Part shown: positions 27,589 to 40,786 of the stretch, piece after piece | How positions within the stretch are numbered: position 1 is the first letter of the stretch | Layout of the letters: each line of letters begins with the position of its first letter | DNA from: Paramecium sonneborni | Taxonomy: Eukaryota > Ciliophora > Oligohymenophorea > Peniculida > Parameciidae | Direction of reading: 5' to 3' | DNA length: 64,000 bases | Assembly (NCBI GenBank): GCA_905182985.1 | Contig: CAJJDN010000006.1 | Location: 586,946 to 650,945 of the forward strand | Notes under the pieces: generated by a model | The model's input: only the letters and a program-made list of their open reading frames with translations | The model's database searches: none | Told to the model about the DNA's origin: nothing | Position numbers and translations under genes: made by a program

Positions 27589-29118
27589 ATGGGTTCATGT
27601 TCTTCATAATAGATGAAAATATCAATGAAAGCAAAACTTTCAGAAGTAAAATAAAAATAATCATTAACAACTACACCAAATAGATAATCCACTTAATAAA
27701 ATGGGATGAGGTCTCATTCTAGACACAATACACATACAGCTTTTTAATCTAATAGTGATTTGAGTCAACAAGGATATAGTTTGAAAAATATAAATTTTTT
27801 CCTAGTTTATAGAAATACAAATTTTTCTTCCTACTACAGTTTACTTTAAAGAGAGGATAAAAATTTTCCTTTTACGACTATTTAACATAACAACACTGGG
27901 ACTGTAAGAATTATTAAGAGTTACAAAACTTCTGATTCAAAATATATAGCATAGTTACTCAAATTTTAACTTGTATATATTTTATATATTCAAGCATCAT
28001 CCAAATTTGATATAATAATTTGAAATATATGAAGAATAATAAAAATTTCATGTTGCTGAAGAGAACAACAATAAAATAGTAGTGTTGAATTCAAAAATTT
28101 ATAATGATGAAAAAGACATTGCATTTATCTTTAATTAAATGGTTGAGGTTATTGAGTATTTGCATCACTAAAAACTTACTCATGGACATCTAACATTATA
28201 ATGTTTTGCTTTATTTGGAGATAAATATTTAAAATTATATGATCTCTACCACTTATTTATGAAAAAAAAGCCAACAATAGAGGAAACACATTTTTTACCA
28301 CCAGAATATTTTGAAAATCAAGAATATTCTGAAGAAAGAGATATTTGGTCTTTGGGAATAATTTTATATCACTTATTCTATCAATGCTCTCCATTTGAAT
28401 CTACTACTGCAAGTCTTCTTAAATTGGAAATATAAGCATCAAATATTTTATATTAAAATACAATCTCAGATGAAGCTATATCTTTATTATAGTAAATATT
28501 AGAAAAAAATCCAAAAAAACGAGTTAAAATAAATGAAATCACAAAACACATTTGGTTTAAAAAATAATAAGTTTTCTTGTTGGATGAACAAATCAAAGAG
28601 ACAATATTAAGATTAAAATAATCAAAGAAACTTAATATTTTATAAGTTTACTTACTTAAATTCATTATTAATAATTATCCTCCTGATAAATTAAGAGAAA
28701 TATACTCTGTTTTTAGATCACTAGATTTAGATAATGATGGCTTTTTTAGTATTTAAGAACTTATAACTTCCTATTCTGAATTTGTTGAAGATTCTGATAA
28801 TACAAAAATTATTTGCATGAATATATTTTAAAAGGTTGATATGGATAAGGACAGAAAAATAACATTTTAAGAATTTATTTTGTATGCGTTTGATAGAAAA
28901 GAATTAATTGAAGAAGATGTTATTGATACAAGTTTTAAGTTATTAAAAAATAAAAAAAATTTTATTACTGCTGAATCTTTGTCTATTTAATATACTTTAG
29001 AGAAGGAATTCTTCACAGACATTATGATGGAACTTTTAAAAAAAGATTATGTATTGAATTTATTATAATTTAGATGACTTTCTAAAACTTCAAAGATCTT
29101 ATGAATTAAACAGTTTGA
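27589..29118 (+). CDS. CDPK-like pseudokinase with EF hands, N-myristoylatable
   Basis: The N-terminus MGSCSSQQ fits N-myristoylation plus a palmitoylated Cys, suggesting membrane attachment. Introns of 22 nt (27973-27994) and 23 nt (GTATTGAATTTATT..., ending about 29073) restore the frame; the stop is TGA 29116-29118. The kinase-like domain lacks a glycine loop and a clear VAIK lysine. The HRD position reads THGHLTLQ, and the DFG position reads LYDLYHLF. The APE-like PPEY and DIWSLGIILYHLF of the C-lobe are kept. After the domain come EF hands: DLDNDGFFSIQEL and DMDKDRKITFQEF have full calcium ligands; the third is degenerate and the fourth ends in YMTFQNFKDLM. So it likely binds calcium but is probably not an active kinase. 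Confidence 0.8.
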
Positions 29119-29257
29119 TTCAAGAATATAGATTAAATCATTTTCCTAATATATTTAATATATAAATTGTTAGATAATTTATTTTCTTTTAATCTCATAT
29201 ATTATTTAATAAATTTTAAACTAAATTACTAGTTAATATTTGGATAATAAAATTGAG

Positions 29258-30472
29258 TCAATCTAAACAAATCATCCAGAGTGTTTTTAATAATTAATCT
29301 GCTGTTTTTCTTTTATCAACATCTCTTTCTAAACAACTTATTAAAACTTCTACAATTTCATCATCAGATGATTAGATTTGTAATTCTTATTTTTTTATTT
29401 TCATTTATAATTCTTTTTCTGTATGACCACTAAATGGAAACTTATTAAACAATAAAGCATAAAGTACGACTCCACAACTCCAAATATCTGTCATCTCATT
29501 ATATCTTGGATTTGGAGGAAGCATTTCTGGACTCATATAAGAAGGAGTTCCATAAGTTGTGTTAATATATCCATCAATTTCTGTAGCAAAACCAAAATCA
29601 ATTAGTTTGATTTCTCTTTATAGTTATGTTTAATTTACTTTTATGAATTTATTAAGATGTTATCTAATTTAATGTCTCTATGAATTATCTTTTTATTGTG
29701 TAAATAACTGACAGCTTTTAGTAATTAAAAGAAAACTAATTATATTTCAAATTCTGATAAATTTTTAACTTTTTTCAATGATTAATCACCTCCATATTCC
29801 ATAATTAAATTAATCTAAGACATACTAAAATCAATAATTTACATTTTTATTTGATTCGACAACTTTAATTAAGTGAATAATATTTTTATGATTACATTAT
29901 CGAAGAATTTGAATTTCTTTAGCCACTGCTCTAGCACGTTAAGGATCATAAAGTCTTTCTTTAGAATATACCTTTATGGCTACAATCTAACCATGTACTT
30001 TATGAATTCCTTTTCTAACTATAGCATATGATCCCTAACCAATAACTTCTTATATTTCATAATCATCTATAATCACTATTTTTTTTTAAGGTTTTTATTC
30101 TGTCTATTGTGTTTCTTGAATTTCTAATTTTTCGTTTGTTATTTTCTTTATCATAGAAGGTGCATTTGAATTTGATCTAATTTAAACTACTGATCTAACA
30201 GGTTCTATTCTTTATTTCTTTATAACTTTATTTTCTTCATTATTTTATCTAGGTGAGGTAGGAGCCTATTTTGGTTTCAATAACAAATTGGATAAAACAG
30301 GCAACCTTGGTTTCATATGTACTTTTTTTTGTCGAATCTCAGTGTTTTCAGTTTATTCTTCTTAGACTATTTTATTATCTATGCTTGTTTATTTTATTTT
30401 TGCATCAGGTCTCTTCAAAATCTCAGGAAGAGTTGTAAATTTAAGATATGAATCATTAGTAAATTGCCACAT
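29258..30472 (-). CDS. Ser/Thr protein kinase, CAMK-like
   Basis: ATG at 30470-30472, TGA at 29258-29260, introns of about 28 and 23 nt. About 130 residues of basic, Gln/Pro-rich N-terminus precede the kinase domain. All key elements are intact: IGQGSYAIVRKG glycine loop, VAIKVYSK lysine, HRDIKLDN catalytic loop, IDFGFA metal site, GTPSYMSPE and DIWSCGVVLYALL. The C-terminus stops soon after subdomain XI (TADQLLKTLW), leaving no regulatory tail or EF hands. The pattern is closest to CAMK/AMPK-like kinases. It contrasts with its neighbour at 27589-29118, which has lost these residues. Substrates are unknown. Confidence 0.88.
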
Positions 30473-31118
30473 TATAAATATAATTATATTAATATTTTTC
30501 AATTAAACCATAATATTTGTAAAAATATTTGATATTGAATGATATAGACAAATTTTCATAAAATAATAATAAATTCATAAACATTATTTCATATAGAAAG
30601 AATTAAATTTCTTATAAAAATTCAGTAAGAATATTTTGTGAAATCCAAAAATTAATATCTATAAATTTGAGGGTCAAATGGAAGATATTTGAATTGTATT
30701 TGTCTTTAAAATATATTAATAATATAACTTTATTTGAAGGAGTATTAAATATTAAAACTTCAACAAAATTAATTATTCAATTCTTCCTGAACGTTAGTTA
30801 TTAGAAAATCTCTTGATATTATTGTAAAATAATATCCAGCTCTTGAATAGTAAAAAAAATGAAATAATTTTTGAATAAAGAGAGTAGGAAAGAAGAAAGA
30901 TAAAAAGAAGCCTTTTCCCATACATAATAAAAACTTAAATTTTACATACTATTGAAATATTAAATAATAAACTAAACAATATCTAGAAATTATTGGTTTA
31001 TGAATAAATAAATTTTGGATACTTAAATAAAATTAAATTTAAAAGATTGATCTGAATTTGATAATTGAATATTTGATTTAATTGGTAATTTAAATAAAAT
31101 ATTTAAAGAAGAAATAAA
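30473..31118. other. Intergenic, nothing recognised
   Basis: About 650 bp of A+T-rich DNA between two minus-strand genes. I saw no convincing coding frame, RNA gene or repeat. It is longer than most gaps in this window. Confidence 0.45.
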
Positions 31119-33183
31119 TCAACTTTGACTGTTCATAATCTACATGGATTCTGGTGATTTAAGTTTAGGTTTTTCAGGACTTGAAATGAGATGAAGAGCT
31201 AAATAGGCAAACATTCTAATTCCAACTGCTAATCCAATTAAAATGTAGCAACATTCCCACATAGATAAAGTTATAGATAACATTTCTACAGGTTTGCATG
31301 GACTTCCTTGCATGCATTCATAATTTACTTCATCGAATTCATTCTATAAAATTATAAGAATATATTCATACAATGACTGAAGCTTCAAAACCATATTTAA
31401 ACATTGATAAATATGTGAATGGATAGAATATATAGGGGATATTATCTTAATTAACAAAGAATCCTCCTAATATCATAAAAGGAATAACCAAAGCAGGTAC
31501 TAATGCTGTAGCTACTTCTATTTTAGGTATAACTGTTGATAAAAGTAATCCATATGAAACTGCATATTGATATGTTAAGAATTAAATGAATATTAACATG
31601 AAAAACTTTCCAACATTAAGATCACTTAATCCAATAACATAATAGACAATTATGACACAAAGAGATGGATAAATAATTTGGAAAGGAAATTCTGCCAAAG
31701 ATCTTGCCCAAAAGAATGAATGTACACTATAAGTTTTATTGATTCTTTCTCTCAAAAATAAAGGTCTTTCCATTGAAAATGTATGAAGAGCACCTTAAAT
31801 TCCACCAAATGCATTAGCTGTGCAAATGAAGAATAATGCTCCAAAACGATTTTATAATCCTTCATTATATCTTCCTAACTATCATATATTAATTAATATT
31901 TACATCAGAATAAACTAACATAAGCATTATTGCATTAACAATAGATTAAAATATTTTTAATTTAACATCCATAGGATTTCTAATTTCATTTAAAAAGGAT
32001 CTTTAATAAATTAATACAAATTATTAAATAAATCCAATATGAAAACCAGAATCATTTTCTTTTATGATAGCAGATTCGCTGGATTATAATTCTTTAATCA
32101 TATTAGAAGAATAGTAATTATTTATAAATTATTTAAGTCTTTCTTCAAATTCTTCCTTAATTTTAGCTTCATCAAAATCTTCAGATTCACCTGCTTATAT
32201 TTTTTCAACTAAAAGTCCCTCTTCATTCATTAATTTCATAAAATAATCAGAAGGATTTGAAAAATTAGGACATTAAAAGCCCATATTTCCAAAATAATCA
32301 ATAGCTTATTCAGCATCTCCTTAATAGATAATGTTTCCTCTAACTAAAAGCATAAGTCTATCAAAATTATTAAATATTTCAGATGATGGTTAATGAATAG
32401 TACTGACAATAGTTCTACCATTTTTTGCTAATCTCTTTAATAGATCAATAACTTATAATGCAGTTGAAGAATCTAAACCAGTAGTTGGTTCATCTAAAAA
32501 TATCAAACTTGGATTTGTAAGTAATTCAACTCCTATACTTGCTCTTTTTCTTTCACCTCCTGAAACACCTCGAATTTAGGTATTTCCTACTCTTGTATCT
32601 GCACATTTTGTAATACCCAACTCTCTAATCAAAGATTCTACTCTTTAATGTTTTTCTTCTGCAGATATTGTTAATCGCATATTAGCTGAAAAATAAAAGG
32701 CCTCTAAATAATTTAAAATTAATTTACCTCTTGGTGAAAATGTTGCTAACAAAATATCATCTTACATAACATAAGCCATTTAATCATTAAATTTATCAAT
32801 ATCATCTATCCTTTTTCCATTTAGCTTTAACTCACCTGATATTTGTAAATTATCAGATATTAAACGACCTGATAAAAAGTTTAACAATGTTGTTTTCCCT
32901 GATCCTGAAGGACCAAGAATTGCAGTAAAATGTGCTGGTTTCATTACCCCTTTAAGATTATTTAACAAACACTTTTATGTATTAACCTAATTAATATTTA
33001 CTAAGAAATATACATTTCCAACTTTTATTGTTGCATTTATTATCAATTTATCCCATTCTAATTCTATTGGAGTAAATTTCCCTAATGAAAATTCTGCTCG
33101 ATTATCTGTGTTTACTAGTTGTTCTTCTCTATTTGCTAATATTTAATCATATTAATACCATAGGTTTAAAGCTTATCTGTCAT
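31119..33183 (-). CDS. ABCG-type half ABC transporter
   Basis: ATP-driven membrane transporter of the White/ABCG layout (nucleotide-binding domain first, then six TM helices). ATG at 33181-33183 and a 23-nt intron give a short N-terminus; a further 27-nt intron follows IKVGN. Walker A is GPSGSGKTT, the signature VSGGERKR, Walker [15 protein letters not shown], and the switch His is in STIHQPSSEIF. The TM half includes the helix region around [10 protein letters not shown], an FGG/FNA-type loop and a C-terminal pair of Cys (CWECCY) before the last helix. The stop is TGA 31119-31121. Substrate (often lipids or sterols) is not predictable. Upstream, an in-phase frame stays open to an ATG near 33493, so a longer N-terminus without the first intron is possible. 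Confidence 0.9.
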
Positions 33184-33827
33184 CAAAAACTTATTTTATT
33201 TATTTTTTATTAATCTTTAGAATATTAGAATTGATAAATTCTAAAATTTAGAATTCTTCAATTCCTAGTATTAATATAATAATACATGTCTTTTTAATTT
33301 TATAAATACAACAATGTATGTTATTTAAATTAACTATAGAAATTCTAAGACTCTTAAACTTTAAAAAAATTTATTCCTTTGACTTTAAATCATCTGTTAT
33401 GAGATGAGTCCTCATAAAAACATTTACATCAGCTTTAACTAAAATTTTTATTTAATCTCCAATACAGGTATGATTATTAATCATATTTTACATTTCTTCT
33501 TATTCTTAACTTTATTGGTTTTTGATATACTAATGATATCAAAAGATGAATAATAAATAAGCCAGAGAATTCTTATTAAAATGTTTAATAATCAAATGGC
33601 AGCAAATTAAATATTTAACAAAAACATAAAAAATACAATTTTGCTGTAAAACCTCTTAAGTTAATTGTACTATTACACATTTAGTGATTCTTTTTATTAT
33701 ATATTAAATAAAATTTTAATATGAACAACAATACATTAAGTAAATCTAGAAGATTGTATAATACTAGTGATTTTAATTCACAATTAAGAACCATTCTACT
33801 TTCATCTTTATCAAAATTACAGTAACT
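33184..33827. other. Divergent intergenic region
   Basis: Separates the minus-strand ABCG gene from the plus-strand HEAT-repeat gene, so it should contain both promoters. On the minus strand a frame of about 130 codons without TGA leads into the ABCG gene, beginning near 33493 with MINNHTCIGDQIK. Whether it is coding is unclear. Otherwise A+T-rich with nothing recognised. Confidence 0.45.
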
Positions 33828-36105
33828 ATGATGATGTTGAATTTTAGTTCTCAAAGCACCACTTAGACAGGTTACAGTGAATTAAGGTCTTTAATAGCAT
33901 AATTACAATTAAATCAATTTGTAATATTGACTAATTTACTTGATTCTAATGATATTTCTAAATAAGCCAAAAAAGATTATATTAAAGTATTTGGTGTTTT
34001 AGCAGAGATAAGAGGTGGAGATATTTAAGAGTAACTACCAAGAATTGTATAAATAATAAATAAAAGAATTTAAGAGGGTAAAATTAAGTTCATTTTTAAG
34101 GAGATTCCACATTTATTTAAGTTATATCAGATACTTTTGCAAATATCAATGAATTTACTATCTAAACATTGCCAAATAAATATGATTTATATTTATAGAT
34201 TACAGAAATACTATAATCTAATTTTGTACATAATAATAGAGTTGCTCAATAAATAAGTGCTCAATCTTTATGTAGAATTATTTAAACAACAGATAAATAA
34301 TTAATGGAAACTATTTATAAATCCTATACACAAAGAACCTTAGAAATCTTAAAGTAAACTTTTTAAATTAATTTGTAATAAGATCTCCACATTGTAAGAC
34401 TTAACAAGGATTACTAGAGAGCTTATTAAGTCTTATATTGACAGTAGAAGGAATATTTGAACCATGTTTAGAAGAATGTGTACATACAGTTATAAATTGT
34501 TTGCATTCAGAAGAATGGAACTCACGGTATTATTTTGCTTATGATTAGGAAATTTGCTTTAGATATAATTTATTCATTAAGTGTGATTTTTCCTCATTAT
34601 TTTAGAGTAAATGAACATTTCATTAATAAAATAGGAGAATTAAGATTTGATAAGATAAAGCATGTAAGAGATGCAGCTTTAGTAGCAATTTCATCTCTAA
34701 AAGATTCTCGATTATTGTAATAATAATCAGCTAGAGAATATAAATCTGTTTTTAAATCTAGTGCTAATAAAGAATTTTTTGAAAGAACTTCAGATATTTA
34801 AATTATAGAGAATAGGCCAAGAGACGAGGAACTTTAAAAATAGAAATAGAATTTAGCAGATATTCTTGTTAAAAATGAAACACATTCGTTGACTCTTCCT
34901 AACTAATAAATTGGAAGTGATAATAAAGCATCGCCAATACAAATTTTAACAGATTCAAATATAAATATTTATCCCTTATGTTCTCCATTCATTTAAACAG
35001 TTTAACCTACTTATCATTTTAGTATTTCTGGATCTACTAATCAGAAGGAGGAGAGATTTATAAATTAAAGTTAGGAGATCCCCAAATCCTAAATTTAAAT
35101 TGCTACTTCTTCTTAAAAGCAAACTTAGGATACACAAGATCTACTAAAGTTATATGATTCAGCAAAAGCTAAATAAATAACTATTTTCGAATAAATTTTA
35201 AATTAAAAATTGTCAATTTCAGAACATAATACTCGCTTAGAGATGAATCAATTAAATAAAAGAATAGATAAAATTGAATAAATTTTAGAAAGAATGTAAG
35301 AAACTATAGAAAATAGATTAAATTATTAATAGAATTTTTAAAAATAATAAATTTATTCTAAAATATAAAAAGTAGCTGTTGAATCTTATTAACATTAATA
35401 AACTCCTTACTAAATAAATTAAAACTAATAATATCAGAATCTTTAAAATTAAAATATATTCGACTCTCTAAATGAAGCTCCTTAAAGAAAGAATACAAAT
35501 ATTTAAAATGTTTTTTTTATGGCATAAAATACTGAATCAAAACTTTAAGAATCTAGTTTTGAAGTAAATTCAAGAAAGAAAAGTGATGGAGAGATAAAAT
35601 TTCGAGAAAATCATAAAAGGTCAATCTCAGAGGCTTCTCCTAATAGAAATAAGGATCATTCTATTCTATTTCCTGAAAGTAAAAAGACATTATAATAATT
35701 TTCATCTCCCTTAATTTAAAATTCTAAAGTAATTGAATAATAAAAAATAATGAAAAGGGTTGAGGAATAAATTGATGTAAATAAAAATATGATTAATAGA
35801 AAAATAATATTAATGAAGCTTATAATACAGCATTAACATCTTTAGATGATTAGATAATAATTTCTACAATGATGAAGACTGGACCATGCTCAGAAAGGTT
35901 AGATTCTACATAAGTTGAATTCTTATTACATAAATTAAAAACACTAGATTGGATTGAAAATGCACTTTAACATCATCTAGTAAAAATGCCAGCAAGTTTA
36001 TTAAAATCAATATCAAAATAATTAAATAATGTTTAATAAACTGAATAAGTTAAAAGAATTTAAGAGATGATCAAAAATAAGAAATTTTAATAATAATAAG
36101 AATGA
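33828..36105 (+). CDS. HEAT/TOG-like repeat protein (TORTIFOLIA/SPIRAL2-like)
   Basis: Starts in an ATG triplet (33828, 33831 or 33834) and ends at TGA 36103-36105. Four introns of 23, 26, 22 and 23 nt restore a continuous frame; the first is 34078-34100. The N-terminal about 280 residues are helical repeats: QAKKDYIKVFGVLAEIRGG, QQISAQSLCRIIQ and HVRDAALVAISSLKDS have the HEAT/TOG look of plant TORTIFOLIA1/SPIRAL2 microtubule proteins. Next is a long Gln/Ser/Asn linker with a coiled coil (NQLNKRIDKIEQILERMQ). A C-terminal helical segment ends with LDWIENALQHHLVKMP. A role on microtubules, abundant in ciliates, is inferred from the domain layout only. Confidence 0.7.
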
Positions 36106-36264
36106 TATCATCATTTTATTTATATTGTTGTCATTTAGATTCTAGTAGCCAAAATCTTCTAAATTTATATTAATTTTGTAGAATATTTTAAGTATTAATA
36201 GAAATAAAAGAATTTAAAACAAAAAATTAGAAAGAATAAAATTGAATTAATATAATAATAATAA

Positions 36265-37527
36265 TCAGGTTTGTATTTCTGTAATGATTTGAATATTGTT
36301 TAAAATGTTATTATTTCTATTTTTATTATCTGTTTACATTTAATCTTCTTCTTTACATTTTGACGAATCATTTGCTTCGTTAACATGATTTGAGGTATGA
36401 ATTGGACTCTAATAAAAATTTAGATTTAATAATACATAATCTTTAGTTTCATAAATAGATTATTTTAATTCCAAAAACTTTAGGGAAGATATGAAAGTAA
36501 GTACATGAACTATATTTTTTAAAATATTTTATCTAAAATTTATTTATTGTAATACCTTCTAAATGGATTCTTACTATCAATTTACCAATGTTTTTTGAGA
36601 TATTCATTAGTTGTCAAATTATTTAATACTAAATATGAATGAAAGAGCCAGAGGCCTACAACAAAACAAGAGAACTAATTAGAATTAATAATTACTCCGA
36701 AGGAATATATTACTAATATTATGCTAACAGGATTTTAAGCTAAAGTCTCAGATATTGCATCAGAAGTATCCATAAATTCTGATCTTTTTTTGGATTCATC
36801 CACTATGTAGGATAGACAAGTTCCAAAAACAAAAATCAACTTAAAAGATACTGACATAATAAAAAAGTAAAAATAGACATAATTTCTACGACCTATACAT
36901 TATCCAATCCAAGGACAATGATGATCAAATCTTACAACACAATTATCACATGAAGGACAATGAGAAGCCCTTGCTGGTCTATATATTGCACCTAAAAATA
37001 TTTATTATTTCATCAATCATAAATACAAGTTGCACAATATTTCAATTTAAATTAATGAGCCTTTATTATAAACATTTTAGAGTCTACTATAAATCTGTAA
37101 TCGGTTTTTGCATATTTTTAAGGCACTTTTAGAAGTTCTTCATCCATTTCGTATTCTGATCTCTTTTATATAAATATATTATACAATTTTTGGAATTATG
37201 CCTGGATCCATACAAACTGTTATCGATAAAAATACGTAAATAGTTATTTAAATTATTACAAAAACTACAGTGTACCCATTTTAATCATTTTTTGCAAATT
37301 CCTATTTTATTAATCATTTTTTACAGGAGACATAAATATATAAAAGAGAATAGATGGAATTGTAATAAAACTAAAACTTGCTAATAATTTATGGTTCTCA
37401 GAACTAATAATTTTATTATTTATTAGAGATACCCAGTAAATATTTTTCCATTCCAAAATATTTTATTTGCTGTTTACCAAATCTAATATAATTCTTTTTT
37501 AACTCTTGGGTCTTGATATTTTTTCAT
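36265..37527 (-). CDS. DHHC palmitoyltransferase
   Basis: Membrane protein S-acyltransferase that adds palmitate to cysteines. ATG at 37525-37527, TGA at 36265-36267. Five or so introns (29, 23, 22, 35, 23 nt) are needed. N-terminal hydrophobic helices flank the DPG motif ([10 protein letters not shown]). The catalytic Cys-rich domain reads [18 protein letters not shown] then [15 protein letters not shown], with an intact DHHC. Two more TM helices follow, and the TTxE-type motif appears as [13 protein letters not shown] comes next, typical of the family. The tail is hydrophilic. It could serve the myristoylated/palmitoylated neighbours (27589 and 42505 genes), but that link is only suggestive. 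Confidence 0.92.
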
Positions 37528-38224
37528 GAAATATTTATTTATATTATAAAAAATAATAATTAAAGTTTTCAAATAAAATGAACATAAATTTTTTTTGGCC
37601 TGCTCTTTATAAACAATTATACATTGAAACATTTAGAAATTTTTGTTCTCCTTAAAATGATATGTTATAGTTGTAAAATTATAAAAGTTATAAATTTCTA
37701 GAAGAATTAATATTAACATATATATATTATGTAATCTTAAATTTCTTAAAAATTGTTAGTTGCAATGAAAGTTAATTATATTTTAAACCAATTGTTTTAA
37801 TCGATAGGATTTTTAATGATTCAAAAACAAGATTTTATTAGTTTAATATTTTTTTTGATGTAATTTATATTGATTAAAACATGGTCGATTAAACTCTTTA
37901 AATAATGGATATAAACTAGTATATACATTAAATTTGGCCCGAAATCTTTTTTTTAATTCTTTTAAATAATATGAATTATCGAAAGTTATTTTATAAAAGG
38001 AATGCTTTTAGAGCAAGTTTAAAAACACCTGAAAAAATATTAAAATTTTTCCAATAAATTTTACATTTTATTTTTAATATGTATAATATTATTAACTAAA
38101 GATGCTAGTTATTTATCAAATAAAATGAAGATGGTAGGACAATTTCTTACTTTTCTGAAAAACAAGCTGTACCTATTTCTATTTTAATAATTTAATAATC
38201 ATTATTCGATATTTTTTAAAGTAT
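37528..38224. other. Divergent intergenic region
   Basis: About 700 bp between the minus-strand palmitoyltransferase and the plus-strand gene at 38225. It is strongly A+T-rich; no coding frame stands out except a short plus-strand frame at about 38124-38220 that may extend the next gene. Confidence 0.4.
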
Positions 38225-38850
38225 ATGAGTGATATTAGTCTAGGAATACAGTAACATTTAATTACTAAAAAAGTCCTCGCTAATAAAGTGCTAGAAAATA
38301 ATTCACTTAATAATAAGTCAAATATTTTTACAATTCGAATATATTCGAAGATAGAAGATAGAATTATGATCCATCACTATTTGATAGAAGCCAATTAATG
38401 AAGGAAGCAAAAACTCATAAATAAACATATAGTCCTCCAATTTTTTCAAAAGTCTAGAGAATTAACAGTTCCCCATAACCTTAAAAAGAGTTAGATATTA
38501 TAACAGGATTGCCTATAAATGAAAGAAAATCCTTTTTAAGCAAAAAGCTTATTTCTAATCCCCTAATAGAAAAAACAGAACCTAATTAATAAAATAAAAT
38601 ACAAGCCCAGAGAGAATTTGAAAACTCACCAGAAAACAAGAAATTTGCTAGTTTATATTTTGATAACAAAGTATTCAAATTCTTAAAATAGAAACAATAT
38701 GAATAATGGTTAAAATAGAATAAAGAATATGAAGATATGAATTATTTTTAAAAGAAACAGAAAAATTAAACCAAAAGTGGAGTTAAGATTGAAGAAAATA
38801 GTTATTTCAAGATTCATGGAAAACCTTCCAATCAAATCTAGAATAAATGA
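38225..38850 (+). CDS. Unknown basic protein (~200 aa)
   Basis: ATG 38225, a 23-nt intron beginning GTAACATTTAATTAC, and TGA 38848-38850 give a continuous frame starting MSDISLGIHPRQQSARKQF. The protein is basic and Gln/Asn-rich, with conserved-looking NIFEDRRQNYDPSLFDRSQL and ENKKFASLYFDNKVFKFL and a C-terminal helical charged part (KQYEQWLKQNKEYEDMNYF). It has no signal peptide or membrane segment, and no family is recognised. Its end lies 137 bp from the stop of the convergent gene. Confidence 0.6.
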
Positions 38851-38986
38851 AACTTTATAATTTTCAATATTTATTTTTTTTATTTTTCTTTTTCACAATT
38901 TTTAGATAAAAAAGAAGATCCATTTATCTTTGAAATAAAATTTAACAAACATTTTTTATTAATATACTTTTGCAGATAAAATATAT

Positions 38987-40462
38987 TCAATTTCTTTAAG
39001 AGTTCATATTTGGTGAATTTACTAGATTATATTTATCTGCAGATGATTATTCTACTTGGTTTAATTTTTTATTAGGCTGACTTAATAAAAAAAAGTCCTT
39101 TATATGAAAGGCAGTATTTTCTTCATCTAAATTTTCTTCACATTTAAACAATTCTTATTCTAAATCAAAATTATGATTTTAATTTTGATTCTAATTTGGA
39201 GATTATAATAGAATTCCCATTTAATGACTTTCTAAGACCTTTTTACGGCCAAATTGATTTTAGAGAAACAATTATATTCTTGAAATTTCATATATGATAT
39301 TTATGTAAACTAGCTTTTTTTAGGCTTGTTCAACTAAAAGAGAACAAAACTTTTTATTTTTATTTTCTTTTGAGTTTTTCAATTAAATGTAATCAATAAA
39401 ATAGAAGCTTAACACTTAATCTATAAAACTATTTTCTAATAATTTTTCATTATAGAATAAAATTATATATTTTAAAAGCATAAGTACATTAACTATTGAT
39501 CCTACTTAAGCCAAAACCTCTCCAAGTTTAGGATATGAGATTTGGATATTTTAAGAAACTGGATCAAGACGAAATATCATATTGAAATAAGAATCAAATC
39601 CTAAAATTTAATGCCATAGATTTAGAGATGAAGATGTAGTCAAGATTTAAATATCTTAAACAAATGTTTATTTTACTGTTGACCCTAATATAATTCCATT
39701 GTCAATAAAAGCTTCTGCTTACTTAAGTAAAATTTAACCTTACGTTGCGATTGCTTTGTCTATTGAAAAATAAAAGGCCTTTTTTACAAATTCAAATTAT
39801 TCAGTTTTTGAATTAAATTATTTTAAACTTATCTAGAATACCATATAATTAACAGCAGAAGTAAAAAAGTCTTCTATTTCTTTTTCATTTGCACAAGTTT
39901 GATTTCCAGTTAATAATGTTTGATTACATTTTATAAATACAAGCATTAATTCTCTTTTATTTTTTTAAGGTATATTTTTATTGTTCTAAGATAGATTTAA
40001 TTCTTTCAAGCCAAATTATTTAGTACCATAAGGAGAAGTTGTATCAACATGATCTAAAAAAGAAAATGTCTCTTAAGGTTTACCATTCAAAAAGTAAATA
40101 CCTAATGGGGTTAGGATATTATTTTATTAATTAAAGGGATCAATTTAATGGCTTGAGTACTTCCAATAATAAAATTCGAATAGAGATTCATCTTCTATGT
40201 ATATCAATTCTGAACTATCATCAACCTGCATCGTGTTACTTGATTTAGGTAGTATACTATATTAAATCCATTCATTGATAATATAAGCGAAATACCCTAA
40301 ACTTGTAATCAAAATTAAAAGAGATGTTATTCCTCCTATAACAGATTTTTGGCTTTTGACATGTAGGCTAATTTGTTGTTTAAACTCTACTCCGAATATA
40401 TCTATTAGAGATAAGTAATTCATATAAATTATAAATTTAAATATTATATTAATCACTTTCAA
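38987..40462 (-). CDS. Two-TM membrane protein with extracellular loop
   Basis: ATG at 40460-40462, TGA at 38987-38989. The N-terminus has an amphipathic segment (NYLSLIDIFGVEF) and a first TM helix SVIGGITSLLILITSLGYF. A large loop of about 270 residues with LLTGNQTCANEKEIEDFF follows, then a second TM helix near VGSIVNVLMLLKYIILF, and a charged cytoplasmic tail ending NMNSQRN. I recall this layout as a large multigene family of ciliate proteins, but its function is unknown to me. There is no cleaved signal peptide, so an internal first helix is likely. The frame is continuous for about 490 codons with no intron needed that I could see. Confidence 0.68.
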
Positions 40463-40786
40463 AATGGTGATGAAATCAATACTTATTTCGTTATTTTACA
40501 ATCTTATTAAGATATTCAATTTGCAAACTATAGTCATATTTAATTTATGTAAGAATTCTTTTTTTTTAGATTGGGATTATTTTGAATTGAAAAAATTTAT
40601 TAGAGTAATATAAAATATATTTAATAAATTAAATTTTCATTATCAAGAAACTATAAAAATGTTTAAATCATTGTGATATATTATATATTGTATATATATT
40701 TTAATTCTTTAAATGTACATAATCTTTTAATAATCCAATCAAAATATTAATTATGTACTAAAAATTTAGAAGTTCTAGAAAAAATA
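40463..40786. other. Intergenic, nothing recognised
   Basis: About 320 bp of nearly pure A+T between two minus-strand genes; likely promoter of the two-TM gene is elsewhere in this gap's right side and the 3' end of the FHA gene to its left or right as drawn. No feature is seen. Confidence 0.35.
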
